From positions 248,001-312,000 of the forward strand of contig CALGSW010000002.1 in assembly GCA_937901965.1 (NCBI GenBank): DNA of 64,000 bases, read 5' to 3'. The DNA is from an uncultured Bacteroidota bacterium. Its GTDB lineage: Bacteria; Bacteroidota; Bacteroidia; Bacteroidales; UBA932. A program made the translations under genes and the position numbers. Shown here in pieces: positions 42,781 to 51,322 of the stretch (positions are counted from its first letter, which is position 1; the number at the start of each line of letters is the position of its first letter). Under the pieces are notes generated by a model, which did not search any database, was not told where the DNA came from, and saw nothing but the letters and a program-made list of their open reading frames with translations.

Positions 42781-43456
42781 CAATTACGTTCAGTTCATTA
42801 CCTCCCTCTTCTTTCTCCTCGGTTTAACCATATTCTCATCCGCACCGGCATATGCCTCAAATAAAACCTCTGACATACTTTCGGCCTTAAGCCGGAATAT
42901 TAAGAGTGCACCATCAATTAGGATGGAGTTTGACGTTTATGTCTCTTCATCTAATGGTAGCTATTCCGGGACTGTGCTGGCGGCAGGGAATTCGTATAAA
43001 CTTGTAAATCCGCAGTTTGAGCTTTATTGTGATGGTGAGTCAAAGTGGATGGTGAACCACACTGAGAGGGAGATAACTGTTTTTCAACATGATGCCTCTC
43101 AAACCGATATTGTTGAAAATCCTTTGGGATTTTTTACTTCAATCGGGAATAGTTACAATTTTGCCGAAAGGTCTGGGAAGGAGTTTATAAGAAATGTGAA
43201 TCCAGTTATAAATGGAAAAGAGGTATGGATGGTTAATCTTAAACCCAAGAATAGTCGTGCACCATATAAAACTATTAAGCTTGGAATAGATAAGAATAAT
43301 AATCAGCCGGTTATAGTCGTATATACATCAAGGGATAACTCGGTATTCACTATTGTAGTAAAGAAATTTGTTCGTCTTGAGCAACCTCTTCCTCAATCAA
43401 CCTTCAAACTGCCAAAGAGCACTCCATCTGGTTATAAGACAAATGATCTAAGGTAA
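42734..43456 (+). CDS. lolA: Outer-membrane lipoprotein carrier LolA-like
   Basis: About 240 residues. The signal peptide core is FITSLFFLLGLTIFSSAPAYA, and the mature part (SIRMEFDVYVSSSNGSYSGT, FELYCDGESKWMVNHTER) fits the LolA half-barrel. It should ferry lipoproteins across the periplasm. The only in-frame start before the signal core is the ATG at 42734, so the first ~15 residues (NTHIDACPTQPQ) are encoded by the family B repeat. The ftsK-lolA order is common in Bacteroidetes. Confidence 0.85.
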   Translation: MTNTHIDACPTQPQHLNYVQFITSLFFLLGLTIFSSAPAYASNKTSDILSALSRNIKSAPSIRMEFDVYVSSSNGSYSGTVLAAGNSYKLVNPQFELYCDGESKWMVNHTEREITVFQHDASQTDIVENPLGFFTSIGNSYNFAERSGKEFIRNVNPVINGKEVWMVNLKPKNSRAPYKTIKLGIDKNNNQPVIVVYTSRDNSVFTIVVKKFVRLEQPLPQSTFKLPKSTPSGYKTNDLR

Positions 43457-43558
43457 AATTATCAAAAGTTTCAACCGTCTCAATTCAGGAATCATATATA
43501 TTGTTTTAGATTTCTGGAAATAGAATTGGAAAAATTTCTTACATAATTGGAAAAACAG

Positions 43559-43582
43559 AATCCGGCCCGGGCTGGATTTTTT
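43559..43582 (+). terminator. Intrinsic terminator after lolA
   Basis: The stem AATCCGGCC/GGCTGGATT (one G-T pair) has a minimal loop and is followed by T residues. It lies 100 bases after the lolA stop. Confidence 0.7.
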
Positions 43583-43620
43583 CTTGTCAGAGTATCTTTA
43601 GGCTATCATAATTTGAGGAT

Positions 43621-44271
43621 ATGGAAAGCAGAAGATCAAAATTTGAAAATTTATTGGTACAAAGGAGTATGGTGAAAGAGGCTAATATGAAATCGGCTAA
43701 TAGACTATTGGGATTGAACCGGATTCAAAGGGTAAAACATCGGGTTATAAATGGGAAATTTCATGTCTATGTAAGGGGATTTCAGAGGAGGGAGCTTTTC
43801 CACGATGATGAGGAGAGGATGATGTTTTTAATAATTGTTAATGAGGTATTTGCTGAGACAAAATCTACTCTTTATGCCTACATTTTAATGGATAATCATG
43901 TTCATCTTCTCCTGGAAACCAAAGTGTTATCAACTCTTATGGGGCAAATTTTGTATCGGTATTCAAGGTGGTACAAACGCAAGTGGCCGATTGTTATGAA
44001 GGTTTTTGACACTCCTTACGGAAGTTCGCCTATTAGCAGGCCATCAACTTTTTATGACACCTTCCTCTATTTGCTGAGTAATGCAAAGAGGGCTAAATTG
44101 TGTGAAGTCCATCAGGATTATTTCTGGAGCTCTGCTAATAAGTATTTTTCAGGTGGAAAGCATCTGCTTGACAGTTATATAAAAGTAGATACAACATATG
44201 CAGAGCAGGAGTTTAAAAATGTGAAAACTCTTTTATTGTCCGGTGACAAGCTTGTAGAGGAACTGGATTGA
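43621..44271 (+). CDS. Second Y1-family (RAYT-like) transposase
   Basis: A 216-residue Y1 transposase with KFHVYVRGFQRRELFHDDEE, the HUH motif ILMDNHVHLLLE, and a following helix QILYRYSRWYKRKW with candidate catalytic tyrosines. It is clearly diverged from the protein at 34863-35666 and lacks that protein's C-terminal helix-turn-helix extension. No palindromic array flanks it directly. The 3' end overlaps the convergent NUDIX gene by 39 bases. Confidence 0.8.
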   Translation: MESRRSKFENLLVQRSMVKEANMKSANRLLGLNRIQRVKHRVINGKFHVYVRGFQRRELFHDDEERMMFLIIVNEVFAETKSTLYAYILMDNHVHLLLETKVLSTLMGQILYRYSRWYKRKWPIVMKVFDTPYGSSPISRPSTFYDTFLYLLSNAKRAKLCEVHQDYFWSSANKYFSGGKHLLDSYIKVDTTYAEQEFKNVKTLLLSGDKLVEELD

Positions 44272-44850
44272 GGGGTAGGTGTCTGAGAAGTAGTTGGGAA
44301 GCTGGGATTCGGGGGCCCAGATGGCGCGCTCGATGTCTTCTTCTGACTGGGGGTGGGTGTCGGTGCCATTACCGAGGTAATTCATGTGGAACCAGCTGGT
44401 GGTTTTTAGGTAGAAGAGGCCGTCGCGATGGTAGGTGTGGAATGTATCGCAGAGGTGTTCGCATAGTTGCAGGTCTTGGACTCCGCACTCCTCCTGAACC
44501 TCTCTGATGGCCGTCTGGCTTATATCTTCACCTTGCTCCTGCATCCCTTTGGGGAAGTCCCAGACTCCGTGGTGGAAGATGATCAGGTATTCGCCCTTTT
44601 TGTTACGTACAATTCCTCCTCCTGCGGTGATGGGGGTGAGGTTTGTAGTTAGCCTGGCTATTGTTTGGACTTTGTCTTCGGTTGATATGTAGAGTTTCTC
44701 AAGTTGAGGAGTCTCTTCAAAGTATCTTGGAAGATCTTCAAGTTTGGGAAATATGTCCGGTGAGTATATAACTGCGTCGGGTTCTGTAAGGGCCTTATGT
44801 TTTGGAGAGCAGACTGCAAGGCAGCGCTTGTTGAAGAAGATTCTGTACAT
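44233..44850 (-). CDS. NUDIX hydrolase
   Basis: A 205-residue protein. The Nudix box is intact: GMQEQGEDISQTAIREVQEE followed by CG. Upstream residues FHHGVWDFPKG form the usual beta-strand before it. The N-terminal ~65 residues are a separate domain. It hydrolyses some nucleoside diphosphate linked to X; the substrate is unknown. It is divergent from pyrE, sharing a palindromic promoter region, as in other Bacteroidetes. Its 3' end overlaps the convergent transposase gene, so the transposase probably arrived later. Confidence 0.88.
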   Translation of the reverse strand: MYRIFFNKRCLAVCSPKHKALTEPDAVIYSPDIFPKLEDLPRYFEETPQLEKLYISTEDKVQTIARLTTNLTPITAGGGIVRNKKGEYLIIFHHGVWDFPKGMQEQGEDISQTAIREVQEECGVQDLQLCEHLCDTFHTYHRDGLFYLKTTSWFHMNYLGNGTDTHPQSEEDIERAIWAPESQLPNYFSDTYPSIQFLYKLVTGQ

Positions 44851-44880
44851 TAAAAAATAGGAATGAAATTACTATCTTTG
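44850..44880 (+). promoter_or_regulatory. pyrE promoter
   Basis: TTA, 20 bases, then TATCTTTG (44873-44880). The -7 box forms half of an 18-base perfect palindrome shared with the divergent NUDIX promoter. Confidence 0.6.
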
Positions 44881-44882
44881 TA

Positions 44883-44890
44883 CAAAGATA
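44883..44890 (-). promoter_or_regulatory. NUDIX -7 element
   Basis: The minus-strand TATCTTTG is the mirror half of the palindrome 44873-44890. No good -33 box is visible. Predicted leader is about 27 bases. Confidence 0.5.
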
Positions 44891-44898
44891 TGTTTTTT

Positions 44899-45534
44899 AT
44901 GGAGTCTATTGAAAAAATTATTGCCAGACAGCTGCTAGATATTAAAGCTGTGAGACTTAGCCCTGATAAACCGTTTACCTGGGCTTCAGGCTGGAAGGCA
45001 CCCATTTATTGTGATAACAGGAAGATTTTGTCCTACCCTAAGGCAAGGGAGATTGTATATAAGAGTCTTGCGAGAATTGTAGAGCAGAACTATCCAAAAG
45101 CTGATTTTATTGCAGGTGTTGCCACCGGTGCAATTGCCTGGGGTATGCTTGTGGCCGAGTTTCTGGGAAAGCCGTTTGTATATGTTAGGCCTAAACCAAA
45201 GGATCATGGAACAGGGGCTCAGGTGGAGGGTGATCTTCCGCACGGTGCCAACGTAGTGATGGTTGAGGATCTTATATCTACCGGCCAGAGCTCTCTCTCT
45301 GCTGTTGAGGCTGTTGAGAAGAGTGGCGGTCATGTACTTGGGATGGTGGCTATCTTCTCTTATAATTTTGACAAAAGCAGACGCTCTTTTGAGTACAGGA
45401 ACCTGGAACTGAGGACGCTCACAAATTATGACACACTTATAGAGGAGGCTGTGAGCTGTAACTATATTAAGGAGGAGGAGCTGGAGACACTGCGCGACTG
45501 GCGTTTCCGTCCTGATGTCTGGGGAGTGGAGTAG
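44899..45534 (+). CDS. pyrE: Orotate phosphoribosyltransferase
   Basis: About 211 residues from the ATG at 44899 (MESIEKIIARQLLDI); earlier ATGs fall at the -7 element or only 9 bases after it. The PRPP loop is VVMVEDLISTGQSS, and the substrate region is TWASGWKAPIYCDNR. It joins orotate with PRPP to give OMP in pyrimidine synthesis. Followed 25 bases later by an SRPBCC gene, as in other Bacteroidetes. Confidence 0.95.
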   Translation: MESIEKIIARQLLDIKAVRLSPDKPFTWASGWKAPIYCDNRKILSYPKAREIVYKSLARIVEQNYPKADFIAGVATGAIAWGMLVAEFLGKPFVYVRPKPKDHGTGAQVEGDLPHGANVVMVEDLISTGQSSLSAVEAVEKSGGHVLGMVAIFSYNFDKSRRSFEYRNLELRTLTNYDTLIEEAVSCNYIKEEELETLRDWRFRPDVWGVE

Positions 45535-45559
45535 TTATATGATTCATTAATAATTGACT

Positions 45560-45979
45560 ATGAGTACAACAAATGCTGTGGGCAGACAGATAAAGGTCTC
45601 TCGTCCTGCTAGTGAGTTGTTTGCTGTTTTTTCTGACCTTACAAATTTCACAAGGGGGCTGCCTCAGGAGCAACTAGTGAAGGCCGATGTAGTTGCCACT
45701 TCTGAGTCAATCAGAGGTAAGCTTCAGGGGATGGAGATTGGAATAAAGATAGGGGAGCGGATTCCATTTACGTTGGTTAAATATGAATCGTTTGGCCCCT
45801 CTCCCGTACCATTCAGAATTTTTGTAAGGATAGAGGATGCCGGAGCTCTTAAGAGCTTGTTTAGTTTAGAGCTGGAGGCTGAGCTTAGCGGAATGTTTAA
45901 GATGATGCTTAGAGGAAAGCTTCAGGAGGCTGTTGATCAGTTAACTGACAGACTGGAAGGGGCGCTTGGAGGATCTTGA
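45560..45979 (+). CDS. SRPBCC-fold protein
   Basis: About 139 residues from the ATG at 45560. The START/Bet v1-like fold is suggested by QIKVSRPASELFAVFSDLTN near the N-terminus and the long C-terminal helix (KLQEAVDQLTDRLEG). Such proteins bind hydrophobic ligands or act in lipid or polyketide handling. The conserved place after pyrE does not define a role. No signal peptide. Confidence 0.82.
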   Translation: MSTTNAVGRQIKVSRPASELFAVFSDLTNFTRGLPQEQLVKADVVATSESIRGKLQGMEIGIKIGERIPFTLVKYESFGPSPVPFRIFVRIEDAGALKSLFSLELEAELSGMFKMMLRGKLQEAVDQLTDRLEGALGGS

Positions 45980-46012
45980 GATAAGTTAGATTTTAACCCC
46001 AAATTTACTATA

Positions 46013-47719
46013 ATGATAAAATTTCTAAAACCTGCCGGATTATTGCTAATTCTAGTTTCGGCAACAATGCTCTTTTCTATGAATCTTAACGGACAATCGG
46101 GAGTGGAAATAATACCACAGCCTTTGAAGATATTAAATGAGGGTGGAGGCTATATGACTCTTGATAAGTCCACCAGAATTGTTGTAAAAAGCCCATTTGC
46201 AGATCATTCTGCTCAATTTCTGGCAAGTTATCTGAAGAGATATTATGGTCTTGAAGTGAGTATTGTAAACAGGGGTTCCAAGGAGGGTGACGTGATTCTC
46301 GGCCTTACTCTGGATGGTGTGAAGAGAGTTGCCGCAACTAAATTTGACCCGGGTAATCCTGCAGGAGGCGTGGAGGAGAGTGCTTATCGGCTTAAGGTAT
46401 CTGCAGAGGGTGCTTTGCTTGAGGGAGAAGGACGTCAGGGTCTTTTTTATGCGGTTCAGTCTTTTATCCAGCTACTTCCTGTTCCTGAGGTTACACAGGG
46501 AGATGTATCTGTTGAAAAGAGGGTTAAAAGTCTGTCAGTGAGCTTTCTTGAGGCGCAGGATAAGCCCAGGTTTGAGTACCGCGGAATGCATCTGGATGTT
46601 GTAAGGCATATATGGTCTGTTGATTATATTAAGCAATATATTGATTATCTTGCTCTTCATAAGATGAACTACTTTCATATCCACCTAACCGATGATCAGG
46701 CTTACAGGATGGAGAGTAAGAAGTACCCAAAGCTTAATTCAATCGGTTCATGGAGAGCAGGAACAATAATTGGTCTCTTTCCCGGAACAGGCGTGGATTC
46801 TACGAGATATGGCGGTTTTTACACATTTGAGGAGTTAAAGGATATAGTAAAATATGCCTCTGAAAGGTTTATTACTGTGGTTCCTGAGATTGATGTTCCG
46901 GCACACTCAATGGCAATTATAGCAAGTTATCCTCAGTTTAGTACTACCCCTGAAATACCAAAGCAACCGGCAATTACATGGGGTATCTATAACAGACAGA
47001 ATAACGTTCTTGCTCCATCTGACGAGTTGTTTGTTTTTCTTAAGGATATCTTCAATGAACTGATGGATGTGTTTCCGGGCAAATATGTTCATATAGGGGC
47101 AGATGAGTGTGCAAAGCGCTGGTGGGAGGAGTCCGAGAGTACTAAACAGTATATGCAGGCAAATGGAATTCCTGACTTCAATTTGCTTCAGAAACACTTT
47201 GTGGAGAAGCTATCGGTTGTTATGGCTGAGAGGGGCAGAACTATTGTGGGCTGGGACGAAATGATTGATGACGGGCTGGTACCGGGTTCGGTAGTGATGA
47301 GTTGGAGAAATGCCACAAACGGTCATAAGGCTGCGAAGATGGGTCATAAGGCAATATTAACCCCTTCAAGATATAGTTATCTGAATATTCAGCAGCGTGA
47401 GAATGAGGACTCTCTTGCACACAGGGGTCGTGTTGTAGGTCTTGAACAGGTTTATAAGTTTGAGCCGATTCCGGACTCATTGAGTGCACAAGCTGCTGCG
47501 AATATTCTTGGTGGCCAGGGTTGTATGTGGACTGAATATTTCCCTCACAGGGAGAGACTTGAATATGGGATTTTTCCAAGACTTAGTGCTATCGCCGAGG
47601 TGTACTGGTCTGCTCCTGAGGTGAGAAATTATGAGAATTTTGTGGAGAGGCTTCAGACACAATTCAGGCGTTATGATTTGTGGGGGGCAAACTACTATTC
47701 TGGCGACAGACGTAAATAA
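46013..47719 (+). CDS. Beta-N-acetylhexosaminidase, GH20
   Basis: A 568-residue exported enzyme. Signal peptide LLLILVSATMLFSMNLNGQ, then a GH20b-like domain (~residues 25-160) and a TIM-barrel GH20 domain. The catalytic Asp-Glu pair is in HIGADECAKRWW, with upstream HIHLTDDQAYRME and EIDVPAHSMA. It removes terminal GlcNAc or GalNAc from glycans and could serve nutrient release or wall recycling. A periplasmic or surface location is inferred. Confidence 0.93.
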   Translation: MIKFLKPAGLLLILVSATMLFSMNLNGQSGVEIIPQPLKILNEGGGYMTLDKSTRIVVKSPFADHSAQFLASYLKRYYGLEVSIVNRGSKEGDVILGLTLDGVKRVAATKFDPGNPAGGVEESAYRLKVSAEGALLEGEGRQGLFYAVQSFIQLLPVPEVTQGDVSVEKRVKSLSVSFLEAQDKPRFEYRGMHLDVVRHIWSVDYIKQYIDYLALHKMNYFHIHLTDDQAYRMESKKYPKLNSIGSWRAGTIIGLFPGTGVDSTRYGGFYTFEELKDIVKYASERFITVVPEIDVPAHSMAIIASYPQFSTTPEIPKQPAITWGIYNRQNNVLAPSDELFVFLKDIFNELMDVFPGKYVHIGADECAKRWWEESESTKQYMQANGIPDFNLLQKHFVEKLSVVMAERGRTIVGWDEMIDDGLVPGSVVMSWRNATNGHKAAKMGHKAILTPSRYSYLNIQQRENEDSLAHRGRVVGLEQVYKFEPIPDSLSAQAAANILGGQGCMWTEYFPHRERLEYGIFPRLSAIAEVYWSAPEVRNYENFVERLQTQFRRYDLWGANYYSGDRRK

Positions 47720-47740
47720 ACATTTTTTGTTTTATCCTTG

Positions 47741-49162
47741 ATGAGCAAGAAGAGCAAGAGACTTGGGGGCGGGGCGGGCGTTGCAATCAAATCCAACGCC
47801 CCCATCGTTCAACTTTCATCAATACCTTCTCCGCTATCTCTTCCGCAACAATTTCTGGATATGCTTGATTCTGCCGTTGGTCAGGAGATTGCATCTAGAA
47901 TAGTAACAGCAATTCAGGAGTCACCGCCTGTGATTTCTATTAGAATTAATCCTGCAAAATGGCCAAACCTGGTGGCCGCAGGCCACCCGCTGGTAAATAA
48001 TAATGAATCACTATCCGGCGAAAAAAATACAAATATTGTCGCATGGTGTCCTGCAGGACTTTACCTCACCGAGCGTCCTAATTTCACCCTTGATCCTGCT
48101 TTCCATGCAGGTGCATACTATGTTCAGGAGCCAAGCTCCATGATTATTGAAATTCTCAGGCCCATTGTCTCAGAGGCAAGTAATGTGCTTGACCTTTGTG
48201 CCGCACCCGGGGGTAAGAGTACTCACCTGGCGACTATGCTCAGGGGCGGGGCGGCGGCCGGCGGTGAAACCGCCGCAGCCTTTGGCCGCCCGGCCTCCGG
48301 CCGGCCCGCCGCCCGCCTCACAGCAAACGAAATAATCCGCTCCCGTGCCGCCACGCTCCGCGAAAATATCTCCAAATGGGGAGATCCCCGCGTTACTGTA
48401 ACTTCTCTGGATCCTTCGGCCTTTGCAAACAGAGGCGAGATATTTGATTTTATTCTTGTTGACGCCCCATGCTCTGGCGAAGGTATGTTTAGAAAAGACC
48501 CGGAGGCAATCTCTGAGTGGAGTCCGCGTGCAGTTGATGAGTGTGTTACAAGACAACGTAAGATTGTTATGGATATCTGGGCTACCCTTGAACCGGGCGG
48601 ATATCTTGCATACTCAACCTGCACAATGAATCTCCACGAAAACGAAGAGAATGTAGACTGGTTTGCCCAAAATATGGGTGCACAGATTATTCCGCTAACG
48701 TCATACCTGAAATCTCATGACCAGGGCATAATTATTACCTCTCAGGGCTCACTCCGCCTTCATCCCGGGCTGGTAAAAGGGGAGGGCCTCTTTCTGGCAT
48801 TACTGCGTAAACCCGAGGATCAATTTGTTGATTCTGAAGTTCAGAATATCAAATCTAAATTTCAATTTAAAACTTCTAAATCAAACTCAACTTCAACTAA
48901 AGCAGATAGTTCAAAAACTTCAATACCTGATCATTACGAAGCTATGTCTTTTGAATATAATAATCAATATCCTTCCGTTGAACTATCCCGCAAACTGGCT
49001 ATCAAGTTCCTATCACGCGAAACTCTCTCTCTGCCAGATTCTCCTATGGGCTATCTACGTGTTACTTACTGCGGTTTAGGACTTGGATTTGTTAAGAATA
49101 TCGGTTCAAGGGCAAACAATCTTCTGCCTACATCATTGAGAATTCTGAGGCCGGGAATATAG
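47741..49162 (+). CDS. rsmF: RsmB/RsmF-type rRNA m5C methyltransferase
   Basis: About 473 residues from an ATG at 47741. SAM-binding motif VLDLCAAPGGKSTHLA, catalytic cysteines in DAPCSGEGMF and YSTCTMN, and the C-terminal region of RsmF-type enzymes. It methylates a cytosine of 16S rRNA. Two GC-rich palindromes lie inside it: a small one near the N-terminus (47776-47801) and a large in-frame insert at residues ~169-192, between HLATML and LTANEIIRSRA, where relatives have only about six residues. Confidence 0.88.
   Translation: MSKKSKRLGGGAGVAIKSNAPIVQLSSIPSPLSLPQQFLDMLDSAVGQEIASRIVTAIQESPPVISIRINPAKWPNLVAAGHPLVNNNESLSGEKNTNIVAWCPAGLYLTERPNFTLDPAFHAGAYYVQEPSSMIIEILRPIVSEASNVLDLCAAPGGKSTHLATMLRGGAAAGGETAAAFGRPASGRPAARLTANEIIRSRAATLRENISKWGDPRVTVTSLDPSAFANRGEIFDFILVDAPCSGEGMFRKDPEAISEWSPRAVDECVTRQRKIVMDIWATLEPGGYLAYSTCTMNLHENEENVDWFAQNMGAQIIPLTSYLKSHDQGIIITSQGSLRLHPGLVKGEGLFLALLRKPEDQFVDSEVQNIKSKFQFKTSKSNSTSTKADSSKTSIPDHYEAMSFEYNNQYPSVELSRKLAIKFLSRETLSLPDSPMGYLRVTYCGLGLGFVKNIGSRANNLLPTSLRILRPGI
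47776..47801. repeat. Small palindrome near the rsmF start
   Basis: GGGCGTTG (47776-47783) pairs with CAACGCCC (47794-47801), flanked by G runs and C runs. It encodes part of an N-terminal extension (GGGAGVAIKSNAP). Confidence 0.55.
48245..48317. repeat. In-frame GC-rich cloverleaf element in rsmF
   Basis: Outer arms GGCGGGGCGGCGG... (48245 on) and ...CCGCCGCCCGCC (to 48317) pair with two one-base bulges. The inner hairpins are GGCGGT-GAA-ACCGCC (48260-48274), GCaGCC-TTT-GGCcGC (48275-48289) and CGGCC-TCC-GGCCG (48291-48303). Confidence 0.77.
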
Positions 49163-49195
49163 ACCACAGCCTTAGGAATAAGTTTTTCACACCTG

Positions 49196-49390
49196 TTTTT
49201 CCTCCTCGCTTTCTTCGTTCGCTGTGGCGGAGACTCCTTCATCGTAACCTGTATGTATTACTCCATTCACAAATAATCCGCTTCACTTCAGGAGTTTTTC
49301 CTCCTCGCTCACTCTGTTCGCTGTGGCGGAGACTCCTTCAGTTTTGCGGACTTCTTTGTGCAAAAGATGGAGTAATACATACAGGTTTAT
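49196..49390. repeat. Family C hairpin element, copy 1 (with a duplicated core)
   Basis: Perfect 21-base arms AACCTGTATGTATTACTCCA... at 49246-49266 and 49367-49387. Further in, the arms share TCCGC and CACAAA segments. The apex carries the core CTCCTCGCTCACTCTGTTCG and CTGTGGCGGAGACTCC. A second core copy lies at 49196-49239, outside the arms. It is noncoding. Confidence 0.75.
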
Positions 49391-49440
49391 CATTGACTAA
49401 AGAACCTCTGTAGCAACAAGCGAATTGAGCTAGGAAAAAC

Positions 49441-49567
49441 AGGCGTGGGTGGGACAAGCATCTATCTGATTGAAAAACCATGCGTTGCAAAACGTATATA
49501 TCATATAATCTGCAAATTGCATTTTGCAAACAATTCAAAAACAAACCCATAGATGCTTGTCCCACCC
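49441..49567. repeat. Nested inverted-repeat element (family B), copy downstream of family C
   Basis: Perfect 19-base arms GGGTGGGACAAGCATCTAT at 49447-49465 and 49549-49567. Inner AT-rich arms include GTTGCAAAACG and CATTTTGCAAAC. It has no protein-coding sequence. Confidence 0.8.
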
Positions 49568-49642
49568 AAACCCGGGAGATTTTGAGCCACAATTTTTACC
49601 TGCAATCCGCCTCCTTCTACTGCCGAAGGCTATTAAACGGCC

Positions 49643-49868
49643 GGGCGCAGTCCCGGCACCATATAAACTTGGGTCCGGCAGATTCTCACATCGGCGTAAG
49701 TGGCATAAAAACAGTTTTTTAACACTTTAGCCGAGGGGTGACCAGAGGGGTGACACTTTACCTCAGGGATAAAGTGTCAAGTCGCACAAAATCTTCGTAT
49801 TACAGCTGTGTGGCCCTCATCGCCTTCTGCAGATTTATGTGGTGCTTCGCAGTTTTAGGCCGTTCGGC
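49643..49868 (-). repeat. Family A composite element, reverse orientation, with decayed tag unit
   Basis: A decayed hairpin-tag (CCGGG...CCCGG, GCACCATATAAA) at 49643-49671 precedes TTAACACTTTA and a hairpin TGACACTTTA/TAAAGTGTCA (49751-49779). The reversed tag GGTGCTTCGC (49841-49850) and hairpin GCCGTTCGGC (49859-49868) follow. The orientation is opposite to the copies at 22, 32, 34 and 36 kb. Confidence 0.72.
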
Positions 49869-49896
49869 AAGCGATAGAGGCTTCTCTGGCGTGCAC

Positions 49897-49931
49897 AAAA
49901 AAGAAGGGCCTGCCCTTTTGCCGGCAGGCCC
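49897..49931 (-). terminator. Intrinsic terminator of the nqr operon
   Basis: On the minus strand, stem GGGCCTGCC/GGCAGGCCC with an 8-base loop, followed by a T-rich stretch (TTCTTTTTTG). It lies about 125 bases beyond the nqrF stop. Confidence 0.8.
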
Positions 49932-50056
49932 CTCGTGGGGTTAGAAAATGGAATTGCAAAAGTACTGTTTATAAGTTGCTACTTTGGGTGTTACTGTGAA
50001 ATGTGTAAATATTCTGTTTGTTAGCTACTTACCACAAATCACGGCGTTGAATTTGG

Positions 50057-51307
50057 CTAGCCACCAAAGTCGTCAAACGCTACGTTCTCTTCAGGTACGC
50101 CCAGACTGTCCAGCATGTTGGTTACGGCACTGTTCATCATTGGCGGGCCGCAGAGGTAGTATTCAATGTCTTCAGGTGAGTCGTGTTTGCTCAGATAGTT
50201 ATCCAGAAGTGCTTTGTGGATGAAACCTGTCAGGCCTGTCCAGTTGTCTTCAGGTTTTGCTTCGCTGAGTGCAATGTGGAATTTGAAGTTAGGGAACTCT
50301 TTCTCTATAGCGCGGAACTCATCTTCGTAGAATACCTCTCTAAGGGAGCGGGCTCCGTACCAGAAGCTCACTTTGCGGGTGGTCTTCTCTGTGTGGAAGA
50401 GGTGGAAAATGTGTGAGCGCATAGGGGCCATACCGGCACCACCGCCCACAAATACAATCTCATTGTCTGTAGGCTTAATAAAGAACTCGCCGTAAGGGCC
50501 AGATACCATCACTTTATCTCCTGGTTTACGTGAGAAGATGTATGACGAGCATACTCCCGGATTGACAGGCATAAATGTTCCTTTTGACCTGTCCCAAGGT
50601 GGGGTGGCGATACGGATGTTGAGCATCACGATATTGCCCTCTGCAGGGTGGTTGGCCATTGAGTAGGCGCGGTATGTATCTTCTTTATTGACCATTTTGA
50701 GGTCCCATATCTTCATCTTGTCCCAGTCCTCATGGTACTCGGGCTGAACATCAATATCCTTTGCAAAGTCAACTTCGCATGGAGGAATATCAATCTGAAT
50801 GTATCCGCCGGACTTGAATTTCAGGTGCTCTCCCTCTGGGAGTTTTACCACAAACTCTTTGATGAAGGTAGCCACGTTGTTGTTGCTTACAACCTCGCAC
50901 TCCCACTTCTTTATACCGAGTACCTCTTCAGGTATCTCAATCTTCATGTTCTCTTTAACCTTTACCTGGCATCCCAGACGCCACTGAGTCTGCTGCTGTT
51001 TTCTGGTGAAGAAACCCACTTCTGTAGGGAGAATCTCTCCGCCACCTTCAGTTACGCGGCATTTGCACATTCCGCAGGTTCCTCCGCCACCGCAAGCCGA
51101 TGGCAGGAAAATCTTCTCGGCACTGAGTGTGCTAAGCAGGGATGAACCGGGTGCAACCTCAATCTCCCTCTCTCCGTCGTTGATATTTACCTTCACTTTG
51201 CCTGAAGGCATCAGTCTGGCCTTAGCGTACAGCAGTATGGCTACCAGAGCCAGTGTTACCACAAGAAAGGCAATAATGGAAACGATTATAATTATTGTAA
51301 TATTCAT
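50057..51307 (-). CDS. nqrF: Na+-translocating NADH:quinone reductase subunit F
   Basis: A 416-residue subunit with an N-terminal membrane helix and a [2Fe-2S] plant-type ferredoxin domain (CGGGGTCGMCKC). FAD- and NADH-binding domains follow (RAYSMANHPAEG, VFVGGGAGMAPMRSHI). It accepts electrons from NADH and passes them to the membrane subunits. It is the last of six nqr genes, 15 bases after nqrE. Confidence 0.97.
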   Translation of the reverse strand: MNITIIIIVSIIAFLVVTLALVAILLYAKARLMPSGKVKVNINDGEREIEVAPGSSLLSTLSAEKIFLPSACGGGGTCGMCKCRVTEGGGEILPTEVGFFTRKQQQTQWRLGCQVKVKENMKIEIPEEVLGIKKWECEVVSNNNVATFIKEFVVKLPEGEHLKFKSGGYIQIDIPPCEVDFAKDIDVQPEYHEDWDKMKIWDLKMVNKEDTYRAYSMANHPAEGNIVMLNIRIATPPWDRSKGTFMPVNPGVCSSYIFSRKPGDKVMVSGPYGEFFIKPTDNEIVFVGGGAGMAPMRSHIFHLFHTEKTTRKVSFWYGARSLREVFYEDEFRAIEKEFPNFKFHIALSEAKPEDNWTGLTGFIHKALLDNYLSKHDSPEDIEYYLCGPPMMNSAVTNMLDSLGVPEENVAFDDFGG

Positions 51308-51322
51308 CTTTTTCTCCTCCTC

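Noticed and set aside
49163..50056. Possible tRNA or small RNA gene in the 894-base gap
   Set aside because: No tRNA T-loop or anticodon-arm pattern was seen; the hairpins are all explained by repeat families A, B and C and the nqr terminator.
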